DNA of 64,000 nt from Micromonospora sp. WMMA1947 (GCF_027497355.1 NZ_CP114909.1:3801001-3865000); one strand, 5' to 3'. Positions 26,712 to 41,896 are shown, numbered from the stretch's first letter. Notes: generated by a model from the sequence alone, not told the origin. Numbers and translations are program-made.

Positions 26712-26867
26712 TGCTTGATCGACTCCACTTCGCCGAGCTGGCGTGGTCCAGGACGCCGGGACACCGCCACCTCGCCGATCTGGTGTCGATCATGCGCGAG
26801 CGCGACCCGGCCGCCCGAGATCTTGGTACGAAACGGCCCTCATAGGGGCCGAAACGTACCAAGATCT
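26712..26867. repeat. Composite palindromic intergenic repeat after trpA
   Basis: Two foldbacks lie in tandem. The first pairs 26712-26743 with 26765-26796 (32-base arms, about 25 matches, including TGATCGAC and its complement). The second pairs AGATCTTGGTACG (26818-26830) perfectly with 26855-26867, plus an inner GGCCC/GGGCC stem (26835-26850). They sit between convergent trpA and a Nudix gene and may terminate both. The form resembles dispersed non-coding repeats in Micromonosporaceae. Confidence 0.7.
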
Positions 26868-26897
26868 TCAAGGTGTCCCGCGTGAGTGGGAGGGTGG

Positions 26898-27437
26898 TCA
26901 GCGGCTACTGCTGTCGGCCTGCTCGGAGGCGCGCTGGCCGGGCGGGGCGGGCGGCCCGTCGCCGGGTGGCGGGAGCGCGTCGGCGGTGGTCGTGGTGCGG
27001 CGCAGCACGCCGGAGCGCCCGGCGAGCGCGTCCGCGACCGCCGCGCGCGTCGTGGGGGTCAGCGCGCCGGGCAACCCCTCCGCGGACCACCACTCCACCA
27101 GGCACCCGGCCACCGGATCGCCCGCGGGCTGCACGCCGGCCGGCGCGGCGCGGAACACGTGCACCAGCACGTCCGGCCGCGCGCCGCACCGCCCGGCCGG
27201 TGGGGCGGGCGCCTGCGGATCGGTGACCCGGTAGAGGCCCACCAGGTCAGCCGGCTCCACCGCCCAGCCGGTCTCCGCGCGGACCGCCCGGACGACGGCG
27301 TCCGCCGGGCTCTCGTCGTGACGCAACCGGCCGCCCGGCAGGCCCCAGCGCCGGGCCCCCTCGGACCGGCGGCAGAGCAGCAGCCGGCCGGATGCGTCGG
27401 TGACGACAGCGGCGACCGCCCAGGTGAGCGGGCTCAT
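26898..27437 (-). CDS. Nudix hydrolase (degenerate Nudix box)
   Basis: The 179-residue protein has a Nudix fold: AVAAVVTDASGRLLLCRRS, then GGRLRHDESPADAVVRAV and RAETGW in the place of the Nudix box. The canonical REUXEEXGU core reads RAVRAETG, so the first glutamate and one of the paired glutamates are missing, which may lower or alter pyrophosphohydrolase activity. The C-terminal 45 residues are low complexity (DALPPPGDGPPAPPGQR). ATG 27437 is preferred over a TTG two codons earlier. It is divergent from lgt. Confidence 0.8.
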   Translation of the reverse strand: MSPLTWAVAAVVTDASGRLLLCRRSEGARRWGLPGGRLRHDESPADAVVRAVRAETGWAVEPADLVGLYRVTDPQAPAPPAGRCGARPDVLVHVFRAAPAGVQPAGDPVAGCLVEWWSAEGLPGALTPTTRAAVADALAGRSGVLRRTTTTADALPPPGDGPPAPPGQRASEQADSSSR

Positions 27438-27539
27438 GTACAAAGAGCCTACGACCGTGCAAACCAGATGTCATCCGACCCGCGCGGCAGGCGGCCCGGG
27501 GTGCCGCGCACACAGTCCGCACCGGTACCGTGTGCACCC

Positions 27540-28745
27540 GTGACCCTCGCCCCGATGACCCCACTGGCGGCCATGCCCAGCCCCAGCACCGCCGTCTGGC
27601 AGCTCGGTCCGGTTCCGATCCGGGCGTACGCGCTCTGCATCATCCTCGGCATCGTGGTGGCCTGCGTGGTCACCGAGTACCGGCTGCGCCGCCGCGGTGT
27701 CGCGCCGGGCGCGGTGCTCGACATCGCCGTCTGGGCGGTGCCGGCGGGCATCATCGGCGCGCGGATCTACCACGTGATCACCTCGCCGGAGAAATACTTC
27801 GGTGCCGGCGGCGAGCCGATCAAGGCGCTCTACATCTGGGAGGGCGGCCTCGGCATCTGGGGCGCGGTGGCCGGTGGCGCGGTCGGCGCGTGGCTCGCCG
27901 CCCGGCAGCTCGGCATCCCGTTCACGGTGATCGCCGACGCGCTGGCGCCGGGCCTGCCCCTGGCGCAGGCGGTCGGCCGCCTGGGCAACTGGTTCAACAA
28001 CGAGCTGTACGGCGGGCGCACCACGCTGCCCTGGGGCCTCGAGGTGCACGTGATGGACCCGGACAACCCGGGGCACGCGCTGCGCGACGACGCCGGCAAC
28101 CCGGTGCTCCAGCCGGGGCTCTACCACCCGACGTTCCTCTACGAGGCGCTCTGGAACGTCGGCGTCGCCGCGCTGGTGCTCTACCTCGACCGCAAGCTGC
28201 GGCTCGGGCGCGGCCGGGCGTTCGCGCTCTACGTGATGGGTTACACGGCGGGCCGGTTCTGGATCGAGCTGATGCGCACCGACGAGGCGAACCTGATCCT
28301 CGGCGTACGCCTCAACGTCTGGACCGCCGCGCTGGTCTTCCTCGGCGCGCTGGCCTACTTCATCCGGGTCCGCGGTCCCCGCGAATACCTGGTGCCGGTG
28401 GGCGAGCCGGCCCCCGCTGCCGGCCCCGCGGGCGACGTGTCCCAGGTCGACCTCTCCGCCCGGGACGCCGACGTACGACCGGTCGCGCCCGAGGGCTACC
28501 GGGTGGTGACCGAGGACCAGTTCGAGGCATACCGGAAGACCGGCGTGCTGCCCCCGGTGGAGCCGCCGGCCGACGACGAACCGGCACCGGCCGACTCCGC
28601 CGCCGGCACCGCGACGGACGGCGACGACAGCGCGGACGCCGACCGGGCGGACGGCGACGGCACGGACCCGGAGCGGGCGGACGCCGAGCGGACGAACGCC
28701 GGCCGGGCTGACGGCGGCGGGCGCCCGGCGGACCGGGACAGCTGA
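27540..28745 (+). CDS. lgt: Prolipoprotein diacylglyceryl transferase
   Basis: The 401-residue polytopic membrane enzyme transfers diacylglycerol to the lipobox cysteine of prolipoproteins. It contains the Lgt signature GRLGNWFNNELYG, the early VPIRAYALCIILGI helix, YIWEGGLGIWGA, YHPTFLYEALWN and the late RFWIELMRTDEA. The last about 115 residues are an Asp/Ala/Pro-rich, probably disordered cytoplasmic tail beyond the roughly 285-residue core. GTG 27540 is nine bases after a TACCGT box and could be leaderless; ATG 27555 is an alternative. Confidence 0.95.
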   Translation: MTLAPMTPLAAMPSPSTAVWQLGPVPIRAYALCIILGIVVACVVTEYRLRRRGVAPGAVLDIAVWAVPAGIIGARIYHVITSPEKYFGAGGEPIKALYIWEGGLGIWGAVAGGAVGAWLAARQLGIPFTVIADALAPGLPLAQAVGRLGNWFNNELYGGRTTLPWGLEVHVMDPDNPGHALRDDAGNPVLQPGLYHPTFLYEALWNVGVAALVLYLDRKLRLGRGRAFALYVMGYTAGRFWIELMRTDEANLILGVRLNVWTAALVFLGALAYFIRVRGPREYLVPVGEPAPAAGPAGDVSQVDLSARDADVRPVAPEGYRVVTEDQFEAYRKTGVLPPVEPPADDEPAPADSAAGTATDGDDSADADRADGDGTDPERADAERTNAGRADGGGRPADRDS

Positions 28746-28756
28746 GCGGGGGAGTC

Positions 28757-29944
28757 ATGCGCAGCGCGGTGGTGGTCGGCGCCGGCCTCGGCGGAATGGC
28801 GGCGGCCGGTGTGCTGGCCCGGTCGGGCTGGCAGGTCACGCTGCTGGAACGCGCCGACCGGGTCCGCCCGGAGCCGACCGCCGTGGTGCTCTGGCCCAAC
28901 GGGGTCCGCGCGCTGCGTGCCCTCGGGCTGGGCGACGGGCTGGACGCGATCGCCACCCCGCTGCCCGACGGCGGCGTCCGCCGGCCGGACGGCCACTGGC
29001 TGGTGCAGGCCCGGTCCACGCCGGCCGAACGGATGCCGGTGGTGGTGCACCGGGAGGATCTGCACGACGCGCTCATCGCGGGCCTGGGTGACCGGGTCGA
29101 ACTGCGGACCGGCGTGACGGTGCGGACGGTACGCGCGGCGCCGGGCGAGCGCCCGGCGGTGGGCGACGGCCGGCACACCTACGAGGCGGACCTGGTGGTG
29201 GCCGCCGACGGCACCGACAGCGAGATCCGGCGGCACCTCGCCCCGGAGACCGCCGTGGTCAGCTCCGGCTGTGCCGCCTGGCGCGCGGTCATCCCCTGGT
29301 ACCGCGCCCCGCAGCTGCCGGACGACCAGCCGGTGCACGGCGAGACGCTCGGCGCCGGGTACCGCTTCCTGGCCGCCTCGCTCGGCGAGCGGGGCACCGC
29401 GGGCGCCTCCCGCCGGGGCGGCGTCTACTGGGTCGCCACCGCCGCGGGCGCGCCCCGCCCGGAGCCGCCGGAGATCCAGCTCGCGCTGCTCAAGCGCTGG
29501 TTCGCGGGCTGGCCCGCCCCGATCGCCACGCTGCTGGAGGCGACCGACCCGGAGGACGTCGTCCAGCAGGAGATCCGTGAGCTGCGTCCGCTGCCGAAGG
29601 CGTACGGCTTCCCGGCCGGCCCGGGCGGCGTAGTGCTGCTCGGCGACGCCGCGCACGCCATGCCGCCGCACCTCGGGCAGGGCGCCTGCCTGGCGTTCGA
29701 GGACGCGGCGACGCTGGCCGGGCTGCTGCGGGAGTCGCGGCTGCCCGACGCGGTGACCGCGTACGACAGGTTGCGCCGCCCCCGGGCGGCCACGATGGTC
29801 CGGCAGACCCGGCGGATGTCGGCGGTCCTGCAGGCTCGGGGCCGGCTGGCGCTCCGGGCCCGGGACGCCGCCCTGGGCACGATCAGCCCGCGACTGCGCA
29901 ACACCGCCGCCGCGGCGGCCGCCGCCTGGCAGCCGCCGTCCTGA
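28757..29944 (+). CDS. FAD-dependent (PHBH-type) monooxygenase
   Basis: The 395-residue class A flavoprotein has the dinucleotide motif VVGAGLGGMAAAGVLA, a VVVHREDLHDALI arginine-containing segment, the DG motif LVVAADGTDSEIRRHL, and the FAD-ribityl motif GDAAHAMPPHLGQGACLAFED. Family members hydroxylate aromatic or related substrates using NAD(P)H; the substrate is unknown here. The ATG is preceded by GCGGGGGAG. It lies 11 bases after lgt on the same strand and may be cotranscribed. Confidence 0.88.
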   Translation: MRSAVVVGAGLGGMAAAGVLARSGWQVTLLERADRVRPEPTAVVLWPNGVRALRALGLGDGLDAIATPLPDGGVRRPDGHWLVQARSTPAERMPVVVHREDLHDALIAGLGDRVELRTGVTVRTVRAAPGERPAVGDGRHTYEADLVVAADGTDSEIRRHLAPETAVVSSGCAAWRAVIPWYRAPQLPDDQPVHGETLGAGYRFLAASLGERGTAGASRRGGVYWVATAAGAPRPEPPEIQLALLKRWFAGWPAPIATLLEATDPEDVVQQEIRELRPLPKAYGFPAGPGGVVLLGDAAHAMPPHLGQGACLAFEDAATLAGLLRESRLPDAVTAYDRLRRPRAATMVRQTRRMSAVLQARGRLALRARDAALGTISPRLRNTAAAAAAAWQPPS

Positions 29945-30007
29945 CCGTCCTGACGCGGCCCTCGGGGGCGCGCGGTCCCCGCGCGGGCGGGCGGCCCGCG
30001 CCGGTGC

Positions 30008-30850
30008 TCAGATGACGGCTGCGGGCTCGGCGATGCAGGCGGTGCCGATCCGGCGGAACCCGACCCGCAGGTAGACGCGGGCGATGTCCTCGCTGCCCGC
30101 GCTCAGGAAGATCAGGCCGGTGCCGGCGGCGCGCAGTTCCCGGGCCAGGGTGGCGGTCACCGCGGCGCCCAGCCCGCGCTGCCGGGCGGACGGCAGCGTG
30201 GCCACGCCGGCGATCTCCGCCACGTCGTCGACCCGCATCGCCATCCCGCTCGCGAGCGCGCCCTCCTCGGGCGTCTCGGCGAGCACCGAGATGCGCCGCC
30301 CGTCGGCGACCCGGGCCGCCTCCTCCTCCAGCGCGGCCACGTCCAGCTGGGCGAGGGCGGCGTCCCGCTCGGCCGGTCCGGCCTCGCCGCGCGCCGTGCC
30401 GCCGTTGGCGAAGCCGACCGCCGCGACGGCCCGCCGCAGCGCGATGTCCGCCGCGAAGCCGGGGTCGCCGGGGTCCAGCACCCGCACCGGTACGTCGCTG
30501 AAGGTCCCCGGCTCGGGCAGCCGCTCCGGCTCCAGCAGCATCAGCGGTGCCTCCAGCACGCTGAGCCCGGCCGAGCGGGCCACCGCCAGCAGGTCGGGCT
30601 GGTGCTCGTGCACCCACTCGAACGCCTCCGGCAGGCCCAGTTCCCGCTGCCGCGCGCGGACCGCGGTGACGTCGGCGAGCGTGGGCGCCTCGGTGGCGTC
30701 GTGCCGGGGCCGGGCGTAGAACGGCCAGCCGTCCCCGTCCCGGACGAACAGCACCAGAGCGCCGTAATCCTCGGTCCGGGCCCCGTCGCGGGGCACCGCG
30801 TCGTAGAACCGCTCCAACCGGGCGAGTACGTCAGCGCGTGCGAGATCCAC
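30008..30850 (-). CDS. GNAT family N-acetyltransferase
   Basis: The 280-residue protein has a C-terminal GNAT domain with the acetyl-CoA motif VATLPSARQRGLGAAVTATLARE and a following IFLSAGSEDIARVYLRVGFRRIG (in part) typical of motif B. The N-terminal half (MDLARADVLARLERFYDAVPR, PFYARPRHDATEAPTLADV) is an extended region present in many actinobacterial homologues. The acceptor is unknown. It is divergent from gltB; the two share a 146-bp region. Confidence 0.83.
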   Translation of the reverse strand: MDLARADVLARLERFYDAVPRDGARTEDYGALVLFVRDGDGWPFYARPRHDATEAPTLADVTAVRARQRELGLPEAFEWVHEHQPDLLAVARSAGLSVLEAPLMLLEPERLPEPGTFSDVPVRVLDPGDPGFAADIALRRAVAAVGFANGGTARGEAGPAERDAALAQLDVAALEEEAARVADGRRISVLAETPEEGALASGMAMRVDDVAEIAGVATLPSARQRGLGAAVTATLARELRAAGTGLIFLSAGSEDIARVYLRVGFRRIGTACIAEPAAVI

Positions 30851-30900
30851 CGCGCGAGACTACACGTCCCAGCATCTGGAAGTGTGATCAATCTGAACTG

Positions 30901-30929
30901 GTCTTGCGCCGGAAGCCCTAACGTAGACT
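30901..30929 (+). promoter_or_regulatory. gltB promoter
   Basis: GTCTTG (30901-30906), a 17-bp spacer and TAGACT (30924-30929) form a plausible housekeeping promoter. The leader would be about 60 bases and end in an AGGAGG ribosome site (30987-30992). Confidence 0.5.
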
Positions 30930-30996
30930 CAATAAACCGCAGAGGGCCGACGTCGTCCCCAATCATGATCCATCCTGAGTGACGACAGGAGGCCCG

Positions 30997-37150
<6,154 letters not shown>

Positions 37151-37155
37151 AAGGA

Positions 37156-37202
37156 AGGGCCCCCTCTTAACGCCTCAGGTAGAGGAGGGGGCCCCTCTTA
37201 AC
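37156..37202. repeat. Hairpin repeat with direct repeats after gltD
   Basis: GGGCCCCCTC (37157-37166) pairs with 37185-37194. An 11-bp direct repeat CCCCTCTTAAC occurs at 37161-37171 and 37192-37202. This combination resembles a dispersed intergenic element common in Micromonospora. It lies between convergent genes and may act as a terminator. Confidence 0.7.
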
Positions 37203-37205
37203 ACT

Positions 37206-37715
37206 TCACCGGACCGCGCGCCGGCCGCGGCTCACCGTCCGGGCCAGCCCGCGCAGGACGCGTACCCGCGCCGGCCAGCGCCTCGGTGCGGGCCGGGCCA
37301 GGCCGAGGCTGACCACAGCGGTGTCGAGGCTGTCCTCCACCAGCGCGTCGTGCAGCGGACGGAAGAACAGCGGCCAGCTCACCCGCGCGGACCCGTGTGC
37401 GGTCATCACCAGCCGGTGGCGCAGCAGACACCCGTCGCCGGTCCCGGGCAGCACCTCGAACTCGTGGTGGCCGCGGAAGCCGGCCGGGGCGAGGAACCGG
37501 AAGCGGACGTACGCGCCGGGCCGGTAGTCCTGCACGGTGTAGCGGACCGGCCCGTGGCCGCCGGTGGCGCCGATGCCCAGCGGCTGGTCCAGGCGCATGG
37601 CCGGCCAGCGCCGCAGCGGCCAGAGGCGGTCCTCCGGCCCGGCCAGCGAGTCGATCAGCGCCCCGGCCGCCGAAGCCGGCACCGGCAGGTGTCGTTCGTG
37701 GACGTTGCGTATCAC
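37206..37715 (-). CDS. SRPBCC/START-like domain protein
   Basis: The 169-residue protein looks like a small ligand-binding SRPBCC fold: an initial strand VHERHLPVPASAAGALI, a central VRYTVQDYRPGAYVRFRFLAP and HHEFEVL, then LLRHRLVMTAHGSARVSW and a long C-terminal helix with FFRPLHDALVEDSLDTA. The ligand or partner is not known. The GTG start at 37715 is supported by GGGGAGGAG on the minus strand. It lies upstream of, and in the opposite sense to, gltD's end. Confidence 0.7.
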   Translation of the reverse strand: MIRNVHERHLPVPASAAGALIDSLAGPEDRLWPLRRWPAMRLDQPLGIGATGGHGPVRYTVQDYRPGAYVRFRFLAPAGFRGHHEFEVLPGTGDGCLLRHRLVMTAHGSARVSWPLFFRPLHDALVEDSLDTAVVSLGLARPAPRRWPARVRVLRGLARTVSRGRRAVR

Positions 37716-37776
37716 CGGTCTCCTCCCCGGACGAACCGGGCCGGGCCGCCGCAGCGGACCGGCCCGGCCGGCACCG

Positions 37777-39312
37777 TCAGCGGCCGAGCAGGTCGTGCGC
37801 CGCGCGGATCTTCGCCGACGAGGCCGGCGGTGCCGGTGCGGCGGTCGTCCGCGCGGCGGCGGCCACGTCGGGCCGCCCCGGAGTGAACAGCCAGGTGGTG
37901 AACACCGCGTCGAGGTCCCGTCCGGAGATCCGCTCGGCGAGCGCCTGGAACTGCGCGACGGTGCCGTTGCCGTACTGCCGCTTGGCGGTCCAGGTCCGCA
38001 GGATGCGGAAGAACGCCGCGTCGCCGACGGCGAGCCGGATCTGGTGCAGCGCCATCGCGCCCCGGTCGTAGACGGCGTCGTCGAAGATCCGCCCGGCGCC
38101 CGGGTCGCCGGGGAGCACCTGCCAGAACTCGGAGTCGGCCGGGTAGCTGTCGTACGTGAAGTCGAACAGCTCCTGCGCGGTGCCCTCGCCCTGCTCCTCC
38201 GACCAGAGCCACTCGGCGTACGAGGCGAAGCCCTCGTTGAGCCAGATGTGCCGCCAGTCCGCCACCGCCACCGAGTCGCCGAACCACTGGTGGGCGTTCT
38301 CGTGCACCACCACGTACGGGTTGGCGCCGCGCCGCCAGAAGCCGGGGCCGTACACCGGGCGGGTCTGCGTCTCCAGCGCGAAGCCGATGCCGTCGACCGG
38401 CCCGGCCACGCCGCCCTGCGCCTCGAACGGGTACGGGCCGAACAGCCCGCTCTCCCAGTCGACGATCTCGGCGGTGCGTTCGATGCTGGCCCGCGCGGCG
38501 GGCAGGCGCTCGCCCAGCGTGGTGCTGTACGCGTTCACCACCGGCTGCCCGTTCGGCGCGACGTCGGTGACGATCTCGTACTGCCCGATGGCCAGGAACG
38601 CCTGGTACGTGGCACCGGGCTTGACGCTGCGCCAGCTCCACCGGGTGCGGTTGCCGGCCTCGGGCAGCGGGTCGCGCGGCTGCACGCCGTTGCTGATCAC
38701 CTCGACGCCGGTCGGCACCGACACCGAGATGTCCCAGGTGGCCTTGTCCTTCGGGTGGTCGTTGCTCGGGTACCACCACCAGGCCGACTCTGGCTCGTTG
38801 ACGGCGAGCGCCCCGTCGGCGGTACGCGTCCACGCGGTGTAGCCCTGGACGGTGGTCTGCGACGGCACGCCCGCGTACGTCACCACGACGGTGAGCTGCT
38901 GGCCCTTCGTCAGCGGCCGGGCCGGGGTGATCACCAGCTCGTGGTCGCCGGCCCGGGTGAACCCGGCGACCCACCCGTTCACCCGCACCGACGCGACGTC
39001 GAGGACGAAGTCCAGGTCGAACCGGGACAGGTCCTTGGTAGCGGTGGCCAGGATCGTGGTAGTGCCGGTGAGCCGGTCGCCGGCCGGGTCGTAGCGCAGC
39101 CGGATGTCGTAGTGGCCGACGTCGTAGCCGCCGTTGCCGTAGTCGGGGAAGTAGCTGTCGCCCAGCCCGGGGCTGCCCGGCGTCGGGGTCGCCGCCGCGG
39201 GTTGCGGCCGGCCCCATCCGGTGGGGGCGGCCTGGGTGGGCGCACCGGTCACTGCGGTGCCGCTCGCGGTGAGGGTGAGGGCGGCGATCGCCGCCGTGAG
39301 TGCGCGTCGCAC
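37777..39312 (-). CDS. Secreted M1 family aminopeptidase-like metallopeptidase
   Basis: The 511-residue protein has a Sec signal peptide (MRRALTAAIAALTLTASGTA with cleavage near AQAAP). It has the M1 N-terminal beta domain (YDVGHYDIRLRYDP) and the zinc site H337-E-N-A-H341 with E360 eighteen residues later. The usual M1 exopeptidase GAMEN motif is replaced by a VAGPVDGIGFALETQ-like stretch, so substrate choice may differ from classic aminopeptidases. It lacks the large C-terminal helical domain and is short for the family. GTG 39312 follows GGAGGGAG. Confidence 0.88.
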   Translation of the reverse strand: MRRALTAAIAALTLTASGTAVTGAPTQAAPTGWGRPQPAAATPTPGSPGLGDSYFPDYGNGGYDVGHYDIRLRYDPAGDRLTGTTTILATATKDLSRFDLDFVLDVASVRVNGWVAGFTRAGDHELVITPARPLTKGQQLTVVVTYAGVPSQTTVQGYTAWTRTADGALAVNEPESAWWWYPSNDHPKDKATWDISVSVPTGVEVISNGVQPRDPLPEAGNRTRWSWRSVKPGATYQAFLAIGQYEIVTDVAPNGQPVVNAYSTTLGERLPAARASIERTAEIVDWESGLFGPYPFEAQGGVAGPVDGIGFALETQTRPVYGPGFWRRGANPYVVVHENAHQWFGDSVAVADWRHIWLNEGFASYAEWLWSEEQGEGTAQELFDFTYDSYPADSEFWQVLPGDPGAGRIFDDAVYDRGAMALHQIRLAVGDAAFFRILRTWTAKRQYGNGTVAQFQALAERISGRDLDAVFTTWLFTPGRPDVAAAARTTAAPAPPASSAKIRAAHDLLGR

Positions 39313-39506
39313 GGTGGACTCCCTCCGTCGGGTGTCGTCACCGCCAACCTAATCGACACATGTGAACCATCTGTCCCGTCGGGCCGATCTCGACTATTCA
39401 ATTTCGGCAAATGTTTCGATAGCATTACCGACCAGTAACAGCACTGATCCCTCGGCCACGCGCGCGGTCAACGGGCTCCACCACCCTGCCCCGTGGAGGC
39501 TCTGTC

Positions 39507-40292
39507 ATGTCCCGTCGCGTCCGTACCGCGCTCGCCGCCGTCCTGGCGGCCGTCCTCGGCGCCGTGCTCCTGCCCGGCGCCGCCCGGGCGGCCGCCGTCA
39601 ACTACGTCGCCCTCGGTGACTCCTACTCCTCCGGAGTGGGCGCCGGCCCGTACGACCTGTCCACCTGCCTGCGCAGCCAGAAGTCGTACGCCCCGCTCTG
39701 GGCCGCCGCCCACTCGGTCACCAGCTTCAAGTTCCCGGCCTGCGGCGGCGCGGTCACCGCCGACGTGCTGAACAACCAGGTCGGCCAGCTCAGCAGCAGC
39801 ACCACACTCGTCACCATCACCATCGGCGGCAACGACGCCGGCTTCGCCGACGTGATGACCAGTTGCCGATTCGGCAGCACGTCCAGTTGCGAGAGCGCGG
39901 TGAACGAGTCCAAGGCGTTCGCCACCGCGACGCTGCCGGCCCGCCTCGACGCCACGTACACCGCGATCCGCAACCGGGCCCCGAACGCCCGGCTGGTGGT
40001 GCTCGGCTACCCGCGGCTGTTCGAGACCGGCTCCTGCGGCCTGCTCGCCATGAGCAGCTACAAGCGCACCATCCTCAACCAGGCCGCCGACACGCTCAAC
40101 GGCGTCATCTCCGGCCGGGCCGCCGCCGCCGGGGGCACCTTCGTCGACGCGCGGCCGTTCTTCGCCGGGCACGGCGTGTGCGCCGCCGACCCGTGGATCC
40201 GGGACGTCAGCGGCGTCATCGAGGCGTACCACCCGAACGCCAGCGGCTACCGCTACGGCTACCTGGCCGCGCTGACCGCCGCGATCGGCTGA
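39507..40292 (+). CDS. Secreted SGNH/GDSL lipase-esterase
   Basis: The 261-residue protein has a Sec signal peptide ending AARAAA and the SGNH blocks: GDSYSSG (catalytic Ser), GGND, and EAYHPN with the catalytic His. Six cysteines in the mature part (TCLR, ACGG, SCRF, SCES, SCGL, VCAA) match the three disulfides of the Streptomyces extracellular lipase group. It probably hydrolyses acyl esters outside the cell. GTGGAGG lies eight bases before the ATG. A 15-bp terminator hairpin follows. Confidence 0.9.
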   Translation: MSRRVRTALAAVLAAVLGAVLLPGAARAAAVNYVALGDSYSSGVGAGPYDLSTCLRSQKSYAPLWAAAHSVTSFKFPACGGAVTADVLNNQVGQLSSSTTLVTITIGGNDAGFADVMTSCRFGSTSSCESAVNESKAFATATLPARLDATYTAIRNRAPNARLVVLGYPRLFETGSCGLLAMSSYKRTILNQAADTLNGVISGRAAAAGGTFVDARPFFAGHGVCAADPWIRDVSGVIEAYHPNASGYRYGYLAALTAAIG

Positions 40293-40302
40293 CCGGCACG
40301 GC

Positions 40303-40338
40303 GAAGCCCCGCCCGGCACAGGCGCCGGGCGGGGCTTC
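40303..40338. terminator. Strong bidirectional terminator hairpin
   Basis: A perfect 15-bp stem (GAAGCCCCGCCCGGC, 40303-40317, with 40324-40338) has a 6-base loop. It lies between the convergent SGNH hydrolase and MFS genes. Confidence 0.85.
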
Positions 40339-40358
40339 CGTCTGCGTACCCCTTGGGG

Positions 40359-41813
40359 TCAGCGGGCCGGGACCAGCTCCACCGCCGGCGCCAGGTCCGG
40401 CACCGCCGGCCCGATCCGCCGCCGCGGCCGGCGACGGCGGCCGGAGGGTACGGCGAGCGCGGCCAGTGCCGCGGCCACCGAGATGCCGGTGAGCAGCAGG
40501 AAGCCCGCCGTGAAACCGGCCTCCCGGGGCAGCCCGCTCGGCTGCGGATTCGCGGTGATCACGGCGCTGGCGAGCGCCGCGCCGATCGCGCCGCCGATGG
40601 TACGGATGTTGGCGTTCATGCCGGTCGCCGCGCCGGTCTGCCCGGCCGGCACGTTCGCCACGATCAGGTTGGCCATCGAGGCGAACGCCAGCCCGATGCC
40701 GAGGCCCACGAGGCCACCGGCGATCCCGACCTGCCAGCGGGTGTCGTGCGCGACGGTCAGCATGGCGGCGGCCGCCACGTTGAACACCGCGCCGGTGCTC
40801 AGCTGCGCCTTGGCGCTGAACCGGGACTGCAGTCGTCCGGCCAGCAGGCCGGCCACGAACATGCCGACGAGCATCGGCAGCATCAGCAGCCCGGCCTGGG
40901 TGACGCTGGCGCCGAAGCCGTAGCCGGCGCTGGTCGGGATCTGCGCGAACTGCGGCAGGAACGCGTAGACGGCGAACATCGAGGCACCGTAGAGCAACCC
41001 GACGAGGTTCGTGGTCCAGACCGCGGGCAGGCGCATCATCCGCAGGTCGATCAGCGGGTTCGCGGCGCGGGCCTCGGTCGCCAGCCAGGCGGCCGCGAGC
41101 ACCGCGGCCAGCGCCAGCAGCCCGACCACCCGGCCGGAGCCCCAGCCCCACGCGGCGCCCTTGCTGACCGGCAGCAGCAGCGCCACCAGCCAGCCGGACA
41201 GGAGTACGGCGCTGAGCCAGTTGATCCGGCCCGGGGTGCGTACCGGCGAGCGCGGGACGAACCGGTGCGCGGCGAGCGCGGTCAGGCCGACCACCACCAG
41301 CGGGATCCAGAACAGCCACCGGTAGCCCAGCGTGGCCACGATCGGCCCGGCCAGCACCACGCCCAGCCCGCCGCCGACTGCCACGACCGCGGAGATCGAG
41401 GCCACCGCCGAGCTGACCCGGGCGGCCGGGAACTCGTCGCGGATGATGCCGAACGAGAGCGGGAAGACGGCGCCGCCGATGCCCTGCACCACGCGGGCGG
41501 CGATCAGTACGCCGATGCTGGGGGCGAGGGCCGCCAGCAGGCAGCCCAGCGCGAGCGCGGCGAGCGAGAAGACGAGCGTCTTCTCCTTGCCGACCATGTC
41601 GCCGACGCGGCCGATGATCGGCGTGAAGACGGACGCGGAGAGCAGGTACGCGGTGAGCACCCAGGTCACCGTGTTGGGCGAGGTGTGCAGGTCGTGCTGG
41701 ATGGTGGGCAGCACCGGCGTGATCAGCGACTGGAGCATCGCGAAGAATCCGGTGCCGGCGGCCAGCACGAGGAAGGTGAGACGGCGCGAGCCGCGCCCTG
41801 ATGAGCGGATCAT
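40359..41813 (-). CDS. MFS drug exporter (DHA2/EmrB-type, 14 helices)
   Basis: The 484-residue transporter has about 14 hydrophobic helices. Family motifs include the GRVGDMVGKEKTLVFSLAALALG segment (motif A), RVVQGIGGAVFPLSFGIIRDEFP (motif B) and GGLGVVLAGPIVATLGYRWLFW (motif C, the antiporter motif). It should export drugs or related hydrophobic compounds by proton antiport. It is divergent from a TetR gene across three operator-like palindromes. The ATG at 41813 follows GGGGAG, and its leader is about 170 bases with a 5-codon upstream ORF. Confidence 0.9.
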   Translation of the reverse strand: MIRSSGRGSRRLTFLVLAAGTGFFAMLQSLITPVLPTIQHDLHTSPNTVTWVLTAYLLSASVFTPIIGRVGDMVGKEKTLVFSLAALALGCLLAALAPSIGVLIAARVVQGIGGAVFPLSFGIIRDEFPAARVSSAVASISAVVAVGGGLGVVLAGPIVATLGYRWLFWIPLVVVGLTALAAHRFVPRSPVRTPGRINWLSAVLLSGWLVALLLPVSKGAAWGWGSGRVVGLLALAAVLAAAWLATEARAANPLIDLRMMRLPAVWTTNLVGLLYGASMFAVYAFLPQFAQIPTSAGYGFGASVTQAGLLMLPMLVGMFVAGLLAGRLQSRFSAKAQLSTGAVFNVAAAAMLTVAHDTRWQVGIAGGLVGLGIGLAFASMANLIVANVPAGQTGAATGMNANIRTIGGAIGAALASAVITANPQPSGLPREAGFTAGFLLLTGISVAAALAALAVPSGRRRRPRRRIGPAVPDLAPAVELVPAR

Positions 41814-41896
41814 GTGGGAGAACTCCCCGTTGTCGGTACGAGACTGGTGGCCGCTCGCGCGGTCGTGCGGCGGTGGCGGCCGGGTTGTGCCGGTGC

